Shown here piece after piece: positions 50,129 through 58,605 of a DNA stretch of 64,000 nt. A program made the position numbers and the translations under genes. A model generated the notes under the pieces. That model did not search any database. It saw nothing but the letters and a program-made list of their open reading frames with translations, and was not told where the DNA came from. Source of the DNA: Fibrella forsythiae (GTDB lineage Bacteria; Bacteroidota; Bacteroidia; Cytophagales; Spirosomataceae); the NCBI RefSeq assembly GCF_017353175.1, contig NZ_JAFMYW010000002.1, forward strand, positions 620,001 through 684,000. Reading direction: 5' to 3'. Each line of letters starts with the position of its first letter. Position 1 is the stretch's first letter.

Positions 50129-51388
50129 CTATTTATTGAATCGCACGTCGCCGTAAGTAGCTACCACTTTAATGCTCGGGCCATCCCCATTTCCCACTTT
50201 TCCGACGTACTGACGAACGCGCGCCGGACGGGGAGGCGAGGTGACCGTTATGCCTGTGGGCATACGGGGTGGCGCTGGCGTAGTTGGCTGCGTCAGCAGT
50301 TGCAGGTTAGGCAGGGTAGGGTAGGTAAATCCACCATGCGTCACCGTTACGTCGAAGTCGCAATTGGGCGTTGACTGCATAGGCAGGGCTACCGATGAAT
50401 AGGTGGCTTCAACGTCGATCTTGTCGGCCGACGCACCGATCCGTTCAACCCGGAATTGCTTGGCGTAATTCATCTTGAATTTTCCTGACTGCCGAACTGC
50501 GCCAATCAGAGCGTCGGTGTAACTCGTGCGCACATCGACCTTGTTGGTTTCGCCAATATTCAACTTGCCGTATGTCTGCTGAATAGACAGCACGTTGCCT
50601 GAGTTGATGTCTACGTCGCCAAAGGACATCACGACATTCCCGTTCTGTACATCGCGAATAGACACGTTGCCAAATGAGGCCTTGATTTTAGTACTCGCGT
50701 TGTTCAGAGTCGCACCGGTTACGTCGCCAAATCTGGAACTGACCGAAAGGGGCGCCCAGAAATCCGGGATAATGGTATTGCCAAAGCTATTGTTAATAGT
50801 CAACCCATTTGCTTTCGGCATCGAGATACGATACGTAATCTGGAGTGATGTATTACTCTCTTTCCGGCTGGCTTTCCAACTTGTTTTTAACCCGTTTGGG
50901 TACGTTCGTTCCTCGCCTCGTGAACTCGTAATTGTTCCGCCATCTTCGTTTTTCTCCTGATTCTTCTCAAATTCCGAGTCGATCATGGTTTTGAAAATAT
51001 AGGCGTTTCCGTCCCGGCGCTCATCTATTTGAACAGCATTGAGCGCCTGTTTGGCTCGGTTGGCATCTTTTGATGAGGAGGTAATAACGATGTTGACCCG
51101 AAACTCATTGCGATCCCAAAGCGATACGGATACATCGCCGAAGCGGTTATCGATTGATAACGTTGCTTTGCTGTCGACGGGCAGGGATTTAAGGATAGTC
51201 CGCGTGTACTCGGTGCGGTCATCGGCCAGTTCCTGCAGCTCGAGTTGTGCCATTGGGGCAAACTGCGCCGCTGGTTGTGGCGTATGCTGAGCGACTGCGG
51301 CCGGCTGGTCGTCGGGTGCCTGGGCTAACGCCCGGACAGCCAGCAGGCAGGCTGCCAGAAAGACGAGGTATGGATTAAACGGGTTCAT
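50129..51388 (-). CDS. Secreted DUF4097-like adhesin-type protein in ECF sigma operon
   Basis: 419 residues from the ATG at 51388 with a signal peptide (MNPFNPYLVFLAACLLAVRALA). The central part is made of repeated short strands around the pattern FGDVSV, FGNTIIP, RFGDVTGATL, FGNVSIRDV, FGDVDINSG and YGKLNIGE, as in the beta-helix/beta-strand repeats of DUF4097-type putative auto-adhesins. The start codon lies within the last bases of the anti-sigma-like gene (overlap 51375-51388), so it is translationally coupled to it. It is the third gene of a sigma/anti-sigma/surface-protein operon; the function is probably envelope-related. Confidence 0.75.
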   Translation of the reverse strand: MNPFNPYLVFLAACLLAVRALAQAPDDQPAAVAQHTPQPAAQFAPMAQLELQELADDRTEYTRTILKSLPVDSKATLSIDNRFGDVSVSLWDRNEFRVNIVITSSSKDANRAKQALNAVQIDERRDGNAYIFKTMIDSEFEKNQEKNEDGGTITSSRGEERTYPNGLKTSWKASRKESNTSLQITYRISMPKANGLTINNSFGNTIIPDFWAPLSVSSRFGDVTGATLNNASTKIKASFGNVSIRDVQNGNVVMSFGDVDINSGNVLSIQQTYGKLNIGETNKVDVRTSYTDALIGAVRQSGKFKMNYAKQFRVERIGASADKIDVEATYSSVALPMQSTPNCDFDVTVTHGGFTYPTLPNLQLLTQPTTPAPPRMPTGITVTSPPRPARVRQYVGKVGNGDGPSIKVVATYGDVRFNK

Positions 51389-51941
51389 TGGTTGTTTGTT
51401 GTTTAATGCGCTGTATAACACGCAGTTGTTCGTTCAGCAGGTCGATCTGAAGCTGCAGGTTCTGAATCATAGCCTGAATCAGAACCTCCTGATTGGGCGT
51501 ATTGGGCAACTCTTTCTTCAGCCCCTTATAACTCGCTTCCAGCCGGTTAAGGTCCTGCGAAAATTCATCATACAGGTCGGGGTTGCTTTCGGTAAGCTGC
51601 TGTAATTCGGTTCGTTTCGCTTCGATCAGGCTGGAATATTGCGCCACTTCTTTAGCATAGGTAGGGCTGAAGGCCATAACATCAGCCTGTTTGGTTGGTG
51701 CGTAGCGGTCATTGATCCACCACAGGCTACCAGCCAGCAACAGTAACGCAATAGAGGCTGCCCAGGTCCAGTACGAGCGTGTCCAGGAAGGTTGCCGGTG
51801 CACAGCCCGGAACGGCTGAGCCGTTTTGGCAGGGGCGGGCTGGTCGGGCAATTGGTCAGCGATTCGCTCCCACAAACCAGCCGAGGGACCGTCCTGCTCA
51901 AAGGCGTCGCGGTTATCGCGGATGAATTTTTCGAGGGACAT
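51375..51941 (-). CDS. Putative anti-sigma factor with one membrane helix
   Basis: 188 residues. The N-terminal part FIRDNRDAFEQDGPSAGLWE followed by RIADQL is the typical cytosolic start of Bacteroidota anti-sigma-like proteins encoded behind ECF sigma factors. A single membrane helix lies at about 57-75 (YWTWAASIALLLLAGSLWW). The extracytoplasmic part is a coiled coil (EAKRTELQQLTESNPDLYDE to QIDLLNEQLRVIQRIK). It sits directly behind the sigma gene and overlaps the next gene, so it likely sequesters that sigma factor; this is inferred from order and layout. Confidence 0.78.
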   Translation of the reverse strand: MSLEKFIRDNRDAFEQDGPSAGLWERIADQLPDQPAPAKTAQPFRAVHRQPSWTRSYWTWAASIALLLLAGSLWWINDRYAPTKQADVMAFSPTYAKEVAQYSSLIEAKRTELQQLTESNPDLYDEFSQDLNRLEASYKGLKKELPNTPNQEVLIQAMIQNLQLQIDLLNEQLRVIQRIKQQTTNEPV

Positions 51942-51954
51942 AGGTCAATTAGTG

Positions 51955-52047
51955 AATGAGTGGATGAGTGAATGAGTGAATAGTTGGCTTCCGCGTGTAT
52001 GCAAGCTCCCGGTATTCGCTACTTCACTCATTCTCTAATTCGCTCAT
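51955..52047. repeat. Palindromic element made of TGAATGAG blocks inside the sigma operon
   Basis: The left arm is a tandem of 8-base units (GTGAATGA, GTGGATGA, GTGAATGA, GTGAATAG) and pairs imperfectly with TTCACTCATTCTCTAATTCGCTCAT on the right. The right arm contains the stop codon of the sigma gene (52028-52030), so the last residues HNERIRE of the sigma factor come from the repeat. Confidence 0.75.
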
Positions 52048-52600
52048 TATGTAAGTGTTCAACTAGTTTTCGTTTGGCCCGGAGGTATTGCGATCGGGAA
52101 GTTGATTCTCCGATGCATAACACCTGGCCGATTTCTTCGTGGTCGTAGCCTTCAAACAGATGCAGCGTCAGCACCACGCGGTATCCTTCGGGCAATTTCT
52201 GAATGGCGCGACGTACCCGCTCCACATCCCAGTTCAGGCTTTCTTCGTCGATTCCCCCGCCGGTAGTGTCGGGAGCATCGAATCCGTCGCCCAGTTCGTC
52301 GGTGCTGACCAGGGCCAGCCGCCGGCTGCGCAAATGACCAATGGCCCGGTTCACCACAATCTGCTTCAGCCACGCGCCGAAGGTGCTTTCCGCGCGGAAC
52401 TTGTTCAGGTTGCTGAATGCGTCGAGGAATGCTTCCTGCAACACATCTTCGGCTTCGGCATCGTGCCCCACAATCCGCAGACAGACGTTATACATCGCTT
52501 TGGCGTAGCGATTGTATAGCTCATACTGCGCCCGTCGGTCGCCCGTTTTCGAGCGATCAACCAGGTCGGAGATCAGGGCGGGGTTTGGGTACGTCGCCAA
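52028..52600 (-). CDS. RNA polymerase ECF-type sigma factor
   Basis: 190 residues starting at a TTG (52600); no ATG exists before the conserved part and an in-frame stop lies shortly upstream. Region 2 shows YELYNRYAKAMYNVCLRIVG then DAEDVLQEAFLDAFSNLNKF; region 4 shows IQKLPEGYRVVLTLHLFEGY with the helix-turn-helix DHEEIGQVLCIGESTSRSQY. The linker between the regions is as in ECF sigma factors. It is the first gene of a three-gene unit (sigma, anti-sigma, adhesin-like). The last codons lie inside a palindromic repeat. Confidence 0.92.
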   Translation of the reverse strand: MATYPNPALISDLVDRSKTGDRRAQYELYNRYAKAMYNVCLRIVGHDAEAEDVLQEAFLDAFSNLNKFRAESTFGAWLKQIVVNRAIGHLRSRRLALVSTDELGDGFDAPDTTGGGIDEESLNWDVERVRRAIQKLPEGYRVVLTLHLFEGYDHEEIGQVLCIGESTSRSQYLRAKRKLVEHLHNERIRE

Positions 52601-52702
52601 CAGGTACGGGCCGCCGGTGCGTGAGCAACCGGGTTTAGGTCATCAATCGGGGTAAAGACGCAGGGCCGATCAGGTACGTTGCATGGAAAGAGTTAAGAAT
52701 TA

Positions 52703-52799
52703 AGAATTACGAGTTAAAAGTGAAGAGTTAAGAGTAAACTACTTCGATCAGCAGAGCCACTCTTCACTCTTAACTCTTCACTTTTAACTCGTAATTCTT
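52703..52799. repeat. 34-bp inverted repeat covering the photolyase stop
   Basis: Left arm 52703-52736 (AAGAATTACGAGTTAAAAGT..) pairs exactly over 34 bp with the right arm, which extends to 52799. Both arms are built from AGAGTTAAG/AGTGAAG units. The right arm contains the last eleven or so codons and the TAA (52770-52772) of the photolyase gene. The loop holds CAGCAGAGCCA. Confidence 0.88.
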
Positions 52800-54104
52800 T
52801 AGCCCTTCCTTATACACCTCCACCACGCGCTGGCGGGCGAAGGCGTGGTCGATCATGGGAGTGGGGTAATCCAAGCTATTGTATTCAGGTACCCAGCGTC
52901 GGATATAGACACCTTTTGGATCGAATTTTTCGGCCTGGGCGGTGGGGTTGAATACCCGGAAATAGGGCGCGGCATCGGTGCCGGAGCCAGCCGCCCACTG
53001 CCAGCCGCCGTTATTGGCCGAGAGGTCGAAGTCGCGGAGTTTTTGGGCGAAATACGCTTCGCCAATTCGCCAGTCGATGAGCAGGTGTTTGATGCAGAAA
53101 CTGGCCACGACCATCCGTACCCGGTTGTGCATCCAGCCGGTTTCGTTCAACTGCCGCATCCCGGCGTCGACCAGCGGATAGCCGGTTGTGCCGGTTTTCC
53201 AGCGTTCAATGTCTTCGGGCCGGTTCAGGAACTTGATGTTGTCGTATTCGCGGCGGAAGGCGTGTTGCTCCACGTGCGGAAAATGGTCGAGCACCTGGAA
53301 ATAGAAGTCACGCCAGCATAGTTCGCTCAGAAACGTGGGGCTTGTTTCCTGCGCCTGCCGGGCCAGATCGCGGATACTGATGGTGCCGAAGCGCAGGTGA
53401 ATGCCTAACTCACTGGTGCCCCGCTCGGCCGGGTAATCGCGCATTTTCTGGTACTCCGACAGCAATTTTTCTGATACGGTTGGCTTTGGGTAATTCTCGC
53501 CCAGCGGCTCAAAGCCCATATCGTCGAGTGTAACAACGGGCGTGGGCGGCGTTTGGTAAAGCCGGTCGAAGTACTTCTCAGTAGGGTAGGCTTTGAGGTA
53601 AAACGGATCGGCGAGTTTGCCCAGCCAATTGCGGCTATAGGGGCCAAACACGGTGTAAGGCTTACCTGTGCCGGTCAATACCTCGTCGCGGTCGAAAATG
53701 GCCTGGTCTTTATAGCCATGAAAACCTACACCCACCGTCTTTAGGTACGTTTCAATCTCCGCGTCGCGGCCTTTGGCGTAGGTTTCATAATCATAGTTGG
53801 TGAAGACATTGGCGATCGTGTATTCGCTGGTCAATTCCTTGAATACATCGAGCGGGTGACCGTAGCGAATCAATAGCGATGAGCCCATCTTTTGTAGCTC
53901 GTCCTGCATCTTCAGCACTTCTTTGTAGATGAACTCGACCCGACGGTCGCGCTTATCGTCCAGGTGATCCAGAATGTCTTTGTCGAAGATGAAGAGGGGT
54001 AAAACGGGTCGTCCGGCTTTCAGGGCGTAGTACAGGGCGGCGTTATCGTGCAGGCGCAGATCGCGCCGGTGCCACACGATGGCGATAGGAGTCTCATGTT
54101 TCAT
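52770..54104 (-). CDS. phrB: Cryptochrome/photolyase family deoxyribodipyrimidine photolyase
   Basis: 444 residues. The N-terminal antenna/Rossmann domain starts IAIVWHRRDLRLHDNAALYY. The FAD-binding C-terminal domain has FLSELCWRDFYFQVLDHFPH, TGYPLVDAGMRQLNETGWMH, RVRMVVASFCIKHLLIDWR and NNGGWQWAAGSGTDAAPYFR, the hallmark of class I CPD photolyases. It repairs UV-induced pyrimidine dimers using blue light. The ATG at 54104 lies in the arm of one palindrome and the TAA in the arm of another; the last residues NYELKVKS are encoded by repeat sequence, so the true family end is probably a few residues earlier. Confidence 0.93.
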   Translation of the reverse strand: MKHETPIAIVWHRRDLRLHDNAALYYALKAGRPVLPLFIFDKDILDHLDDKRDRRVEFIYKEVLKMQDELQKMGSSLLIRYGHPLDVFKELTSEYTIANVFTNYDYETYAKGRDAEIETYLKTVGVGFHGYKDQAIFDRDEVLTGTGKPYTVFGPYSRNWLGKLADPFYLKAYPTEKYFDRLYQTPPTPVVTLDDMGFEPLGENYPKPTVSEKLLSEYQKMRDYPAERGTSELGIHLRFGTISIRDLARQAQETSPTFLSELCWRDFYFQVLDHFPHVEQHAFRREYDNIKFLNRPEDIERWKTGTTGYPLVDAGMRQLNETGWMHNRVRMVVASFCIKHLLIDWRIGEAYFAQKLRDFDLSANNGGWQWAAGSGTDAAPYFRVFNPTAQAEKFDPKGVYIRRWVPEYNSLDYPTPMIDHAFARQRVVEVYKEGLKNYELKVKS

Positions 54105-54186
54105 GTTTCAAGTTTCAAGTGCGTGGCTCGTACACGAAAGGCATGTTGGCAATGCACTTGAAACTCTGAAACTTGAAACATGAAAC
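54098..54186. repeat. Inverted repeat of CTTGAAAC units spanning the photolyase start
   Basis: Left arm 54098-54122 pairs with 54154-54186; the right arm has one extra 8-base unit. The units are CTTGAAAC and CATGAAAC in tandem. The photolyase ATG (54102-54104) is one of the CAT triplets in the left arm. The right arm ends 12 bases from the stop of the beta-lactamase-like gene. Confidence 0.85.
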
Positions 54187-54198
54187 TGCTAGTTTCTG

Positions 54199-55113
54199 TT
54201 ACCACCATTTTTCGTAGCCCTCTGTTGGTTTAAAACCTGATTTGGGTTCGAAATGCTGCCAGATGATAGACGAGACCGTACGGAGCAGGGTAGAGCCTTC
54301 GTTGGTGCGGCCCCAGCTTTGGTCTGCCTGGTTTTTGGTCATCACACAATAGACATACTCGCCGTGGGGTGCATGCACCAGCATCACTTCCGAGCGCGAC
54401 TGATTAACCGCCCCGTTTTTGGTAGCCACCTTCACCTCTTTGGGCAGTTGCGACAGGCCGTCTTCGTCCCAGAACTGGCGGCCCAGGTTTCGGTACATAC
54501 GGTCGCTGGCGGCGGGGCTCACGGCTTTCCCTTGCCGAATGTAGGTGAGCAGGCTGGCCAGTTCGCGGGGTGTGGTCTGGCCCCAGCCATAGCGGGTCCG
54601 GAAGGGTTCGCGGCCCGGCGTGCGTGAGTTCACCCGCGTTTGCGGAAAACCGTTGGCATCGAGCCAGGCATTGATGGCCTTGCCGCCGCCCGCCAGCGCC
54701 TGACACCACAGGCTGCCGGTATTGTCGGAGATGGTTTCCATCAGCATCACGATCTGACTTAGCGGAAATTTGGCGCCATCTTTCAGTGAGCCCACAATGC
54801 CGTCGTCGTAGTGCAGCGAATCGCGGTAAACGATCTCCTGCTGGTAGTTGATCGTGCCTTTCTCGATCTGATCAAAGAGGCCAATCATGATGGGAACCTT
54901 GATGGTGCTGGCCGTTGGGAAGGTCGTGTCGGCGTTGATAGCCACTGACTTGCCTGATTCGAGGTGGTACACGTAGATGCCCGTTTCACCTCGAAAGCCC
55001 CTCATGGCTTCGATCAGTTTTTGGGTCAGGCGTGCGTCGGTTTTCTGGGCAAATGTGGGCAAAGAACCAACTAGGAAGGCAATGAGCAGAAGTCGATGGG
55101 CAGATCGAAACAT
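54199..55113 (-). CDS. Class A beta-lactamase-like serine hydrolase
   Basis: 304 residues with a signal peptide (cleaved near TFAQ, about residue 22). The penicillin-recognising motifs are all present in order and spacing: STIK (Ser69, Lys72), SDN (129-131), a possible general-base glutamate in GREPF (about 169) within an unusual omega-loop region, and KNG (232-234) in place of KTG. This supports a class A beta-lactamase or a close D-Ala-D-Ala-hydrolase relative in the periplasm. The omega loop lacks the standard ELN sequence, so resistance activity is uncertain. It is upstream of and on the same strand as photolyase, with a palindrome in between. Confidence 0.85.
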   Translation of the reverse strand: MFRSAHRLLLIAFLVGSLPTFAQKTDARLTQKLIEAMRGFRGETGIYVYHLESGKSVAINADTTFPTASTIKVPIMIGLFDQIEKGTINYQQEIVYRDSLHYDDGIVGSLKDGAKFPLSQIVMLMETISDNTGSLWCQALAGGGKAINAWLDANGFPQTRVNSRTPGREPFRTRYGWGQTTPRELASLLTYIRQGKAVSPAASDRMYRNLGRQFWDEDGLSQLPKEVKVATKNGAVNQSRSEVMLVHAPHGEYVYCVMTKNQADQSWGRTNEGSTLLRTVSSIIWQHFEPKSGFKPTEGYEKWW

Positions 55114-55405
55114 GCGGTGGTTGGTGTTGATGCGGTTGGCTGGTCAATGGAGCCGCCAAAATACGGCGTTTTCAGCGTAAACGGTATTTGTGTGGCCAGA
55201 TACGTTGCCTATGATGGCAGGGTAAAAATGCGAAGGCTGTTGTCGGTAAATTGGTTATATACTAATGTATTGATTTTTAGGCTATTTGATTGATTTATGA
55301 CGGTGATATAGTCAGGAGAGTACAGGATGGATTCTACCAGGTAGTGGAGCACTTTTGTGTTTTATTGAATAAATACAATCCTATGTTGCTTAAATACCTC
55401 TTCTA
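55114..55405. other. Intergenic region between beta-lactamase and susC
   Basis: About 290 bases with divergent starts on both sides. AT content rises towards the susC gene (TTTTATTGAATAAATACAATCCTATG near 55361-55385). No perfect TAnnTTTG box is seen; TATGTTGC at 55382 is a weak candidate. No hairpin of note. Confidence 0.5.
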
Positions 55406-58400
55406 ATGCGAAAACCTACTCAGTTAACCAGGCTGCTTCTGCTCGTCAGCATTCTGCTGATGAGCCTGGGTGCTATGGCCCAAACGATCACCGGTACGGT
55501 GACCTCGGCCGACAACAACGAAGCGCTTCCGGGCGTAAACGTTGTTCAGAAAGGAACGATCAATGGCTCTGTCACCGACGCAAAAGGTGAATACAGCGTT
55601 CGGATTAACGCGTCGAAACCCGCCGTACTTACGTTCTCGTCGATTGGGTACGTAACAAAAGAGATCACGGTAACGAACCAGACGGTCGTTAGCGTAAAGC
55701 TTGACGTTGACGACCGGTCGCTCAACGAAGTGGTTGTGATCGGGTACGGTACGGCTAAGAAGGCAGACGTTACAGGGGCGGTGGCTTCATTTGATGTGAA
55801 GACCATCGATCAGCGGCCAATCCTGCGCGTCGATCAGGCGCTGGTGGGGCAGATGGCGGGTGTACAGGTGAAGCAGACCAGCGGTGCGCTGGGCAAAGGG
55901 TTCAGCGTGCAGGTACGTGGCAGCGGCTCCATCACGGCCGGTAACGAACCACTGTACGTGATTGACGGTTTTCCGCTGGCCACTGCCGCCCCCAACGGGT
56001 CGGGTAACTTCGCGACCGGAAACCCCCTCGACAACATCAACCCAAATGATATTGAGTCAATTCAGGTACTGAAAGATGCGGCCTCAGCGGCTATCTACGG
56101 ATCACGCGCGGCCAACGGCGTGGTGCTGATTACGACTAAACGCGGGAAGCTGGGACGAGGTACCATTTCGATCAACACCTACTCCGGTTTCATAGAACGT
56201 ACCCGGAAGCTCGATATGCTGAGCGCCGATGAGTGGGTTGCCCGGGCCACTGAAATGATCAATGCGGCCTGGGTAGCGTCGGCACCGGGCCGGACGGCCT
56301 CACAAACTAACGAACAGCGTCGGGTTATTCTGGGTCTGCCCGCTGGTCAGGTAAACACAGGCCTGATGACCGATGACCGCTGGGCGCAGCCGGGCCATCC
56401 GGGCCTGAACTACATCGACTGGCAGGAGCAGGCGTTCCGTAAAGGTATTGTGCAGAACCACCAGATTTCGGCCAGTGGCGGTACCGATAAAGTGAACTAC
56501 TACGTGTCGGGCAACTACGTGAACCAGCAGGGCATGGTGATCAACACCAACTACACAGCCTATTCGGCGCGGGCCAACGTGGAGGTAAAAGCCAGTGACA
56601 AGCTGAAACTCGGCCTGAACCTGGCCCCAACCTATTCGGTCAATAACGATCCGGGTGTAGAGGGGAAAGACAACATCCTGCACCAGATGGTGAGCATGAC
56701 GCCGGTTCAGGAAGACACGATGGGGGTGTATCCCAACGTGGGCAACAACGGGCAGTACCGCTGGAGCACCTCCACAAACAGCCCAATTGGCAAGCTCCAG
56801 TATGCCATTGGCGAAACAAAACGGTTTCGTACGCTGGGCTCTATTTTTGCCGACTACCAGATTCTGCCCGGCCTGACGTTCCGCACCACGGTCAACCTCG
56901 ACAACACCGACAACGCGTCGAAGTCATATAACCCGTACATCATCGCCAGCACCCTGGCTACCCGGCAGGCCCAGCTCACTACGCTCACAAGTGGCGGCTT
57001 CAGCACCTACCGGAAACGTACGTTTGTGAACGAAAATACCCTGTCGTACACCACCACCATTGCTAACAAACACAACCTGTCGCTGTTGGGTGGTTACTCG
57101 TACAACTCGGGCAAAATAGAAACGTCGTCTCTCAGTTCAAACGGCGGCTTCAGCAGTAATGTCATCACCACGCTCAACGCCGCCAACGGGGTAACGGGTA
57201 ATACATCGGAAGCTCAGAACGTACTGATTTCGTACTTTGGCCGGGCACAATACAATTACAACGAGAAGTACTTGCTGTCGGCCAGCCTTCGCCGTGACGG
57301 TTCATCACGCTTTGGGGCCAACACCCGCTGGGGTCTGTTCCCGTCGGCATCAGTGGGCTGGCGAATTTCCGAAGAGTCGTTCATGAAAGGCATCAAGCCG
57401 ATCAACGACCTGAAACTGCGCGCCAGCTTCGGAACGGCGGGTAACTACAACATTGGCGATTACAGCACCCTGCCTACACTGACAACGGCCAACTACACGT
57501 TCAACGGCACCAACGCTATTGGGCAGGCACCCGGCGGCGTAACCAACCCCGATCTGACCTGGGAAACGTCTGAAACCACCGATTTCGGTTTCGATGCTTC
57601 GTTGTTGAACAACCGCCTGTCGCTGACCTTCGACGTCTACAACAAACTGAATAAAGGACTGCTCCTGAACGTACCCATCCCGACGGCAACCGGCTTTGGC
57701 TCGTACCTGAGCAACGCAGGTAGCGTACGGAACCAGGGCTGGGAGGTAGAAGTCAAAAGCCGTAATGCCACCGGAGCGTTCAAATGGGAAACTTCGGTAA
57801 ACTTCAGCCATTATTCCAACAAAGTGGTGGCCCTGGCCAATGGGCAGAATCAACTGCTGATTCCATCGTCGTTTGATATTTCGCACTCGCTATTGCGGGT
57901 AGGCGAACCGCTCTACAGCATCTTCGTGGTGAAACAGATCGGTATCCTGTCGCAGGCAGACATCGACGGCAAAGCGGCTCTGAACGGTACCGAAACGGTA
58001 GGTGACCCAAAATACTTCGATGCGAATAGTGATGGGGTGATCGACGCCAACGACCGCGTAATTGTGGGGCACCCTAACCCTGATTTCGTGTGGGGCGTTA
58101 CCAACAGTTTCCGCTACAAGGGCTTCGACCTGACGGTGCTGGTGCAGGGCCAGAATGGCGGCTCCATCTATTCGCTGCTGGGCCGGGCCTTAGGCCGTAC
58201 CGGACAGGGATTTACGGATAACGCCCTGGGTACGTATCGCGACCGGTGGTTCTCGCCCGAAAATCCGGGAGCGGGTATCGTCAGCAAAGCGTATTCGACG
58301 TTCGGCCGGATCAAAAACACGGACTGGCTCTACTCGTCTGATTATGTGCGCGTTCGTAACATTACGCTGGGTTACGACCTGAAAACGTTTGTGAAAGCAC

Positions 58401-58591
58401 CGCAACTCCAGGGGGCCCGCATCTACGTAACGGCCGAGAACTTCTTTGGCTACGACAAGTACAAGGGCGGCTTCAATCCCGAAGCCACCAACACCGACCT
58501 GAGCGGTAGTGGTTCATACCCTGAAGCGGGCGACTATGGCGGACTGCCACTGCCCCGCTCCATCGTTGTCGGATTGAATGTTACGTTTTAA
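55406..58591 (+). CDS. SusC/RagA-family TonB-linked outer-membrane receptor
   Basis: 1061 residues. A signal peptide (cleaved after GAMA, about residue 25) precedes a carboxypeptidase-like domain (TITGTVTSADNNEALPGVNV, ending with the SusC marker LNEVVVIGYGTAKKADVTGA at about 110-130). The plug follows (LVGQMAGVQVKQTSGALGKG, VQVRGSGSITAGNEPLYVID, AAIYGSRAANGVVLITTKRG). The rest is the barrel, closing with a FNVTF-like hydrophobic end (VGLNVTF). It imports a glycan or other polymer fragments with the SusD partner encoded 14 bases downstream. No glycoside hydrolase is next to it, so the substrate cannot be inferred. Confidence 0.95.
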   Translation: MRKPTQLTRLLLLVSILLMSLGAMAQTITGTVTSADNNEALPGVNVVQKGTINGSVTDAKGEYSVRINASKPAVLTFSSIGYVTKEITVTNQTVVSVKLDVDDRSLNEVVVIGYGTAKKADVTGAVASFDVKTIDQRPILRVDQALVGQMAGVQVKQTSGALGKGFSVQVRGSGSITAGNEPLYVIDGFPLATAAPNGSGNFATGNPLDNINPNDIESIQVLKDAASAAIYGSRAANGVVLITTKRGKLGRGTISINTYSGFIERTRKLDMLSADEWVARATEMINAAWVASAPGRTASQTNEQRRVILGLPAGQVNTGLMTDDRWAQPGHPGLNYIDWQEQAFRKGIVQNHQISASGGTDKVNYYVSGNYVNQQGMVINTNYTAYSARANVEVKASDKLKLGLNLAPTYSVNNDPGVEGKDNILHQMVSMTPVQEDTMGVYPNVGNNGQYRWSTSTNSPIGKLQYAIGETKRFRTLGSIFADYQILPGLTFRTTVNLDNTDNASKSYNPYIIASTLATRQAQLTTLTSGGFSTYRKRTFVNENTLSYTTTIANKHNLSLLGGYSYNSGKIETSSLSSNGGFSSNVITTLNAANGVTGNTSEAQNVLISYFGRAQYNYNEKYLLSASLRRDGSSRFGANTRWGLFPSASVGWRISEESFMKGIKPINDLKLRASFGTAGNYNIGDYSTLPTLTTANYTFNGTNAIGQAPGGVTNPDLTWETSETTDFGFDASLLNNRLSLTFDVYNKLNKGLLLNVPIPTATGFGSYLSNAGSVRNQGWEVEVKSRNATGAFKWETSVNFSHYSNKVVALANGQNQLLIPSSFDISHSLLRVGEPLYSIFVVKQIGILSQADIDGKAALNGTETVGDPKYFDANSDGVIDANDRVIVGHPNPDFVWGVTNSFRYKGFDLTVLVQGQNGGSIYSLLGRALGRTGQGFTDNALGTYRDRWFSPENPGAGIVSKAYSTFGRIKNTDWLYSSDYVRVRNITLGYDLKTFVKAPQLQGARIYVTAENFFGYDKYKGGFNPEATNTDLSGSGSYPEAGDYGGLPLPRSIVVGLNVTF

Positions 58592-58605
58592 CCAGCCTTG
58601 AAACC

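Noticed and set aside
51955-52047. GAATGAGTG tandem array as a possible CRISPR-like array
   Set aside because: Units are only 8 bases with no unique spacers; it is the arm of a palindrome.
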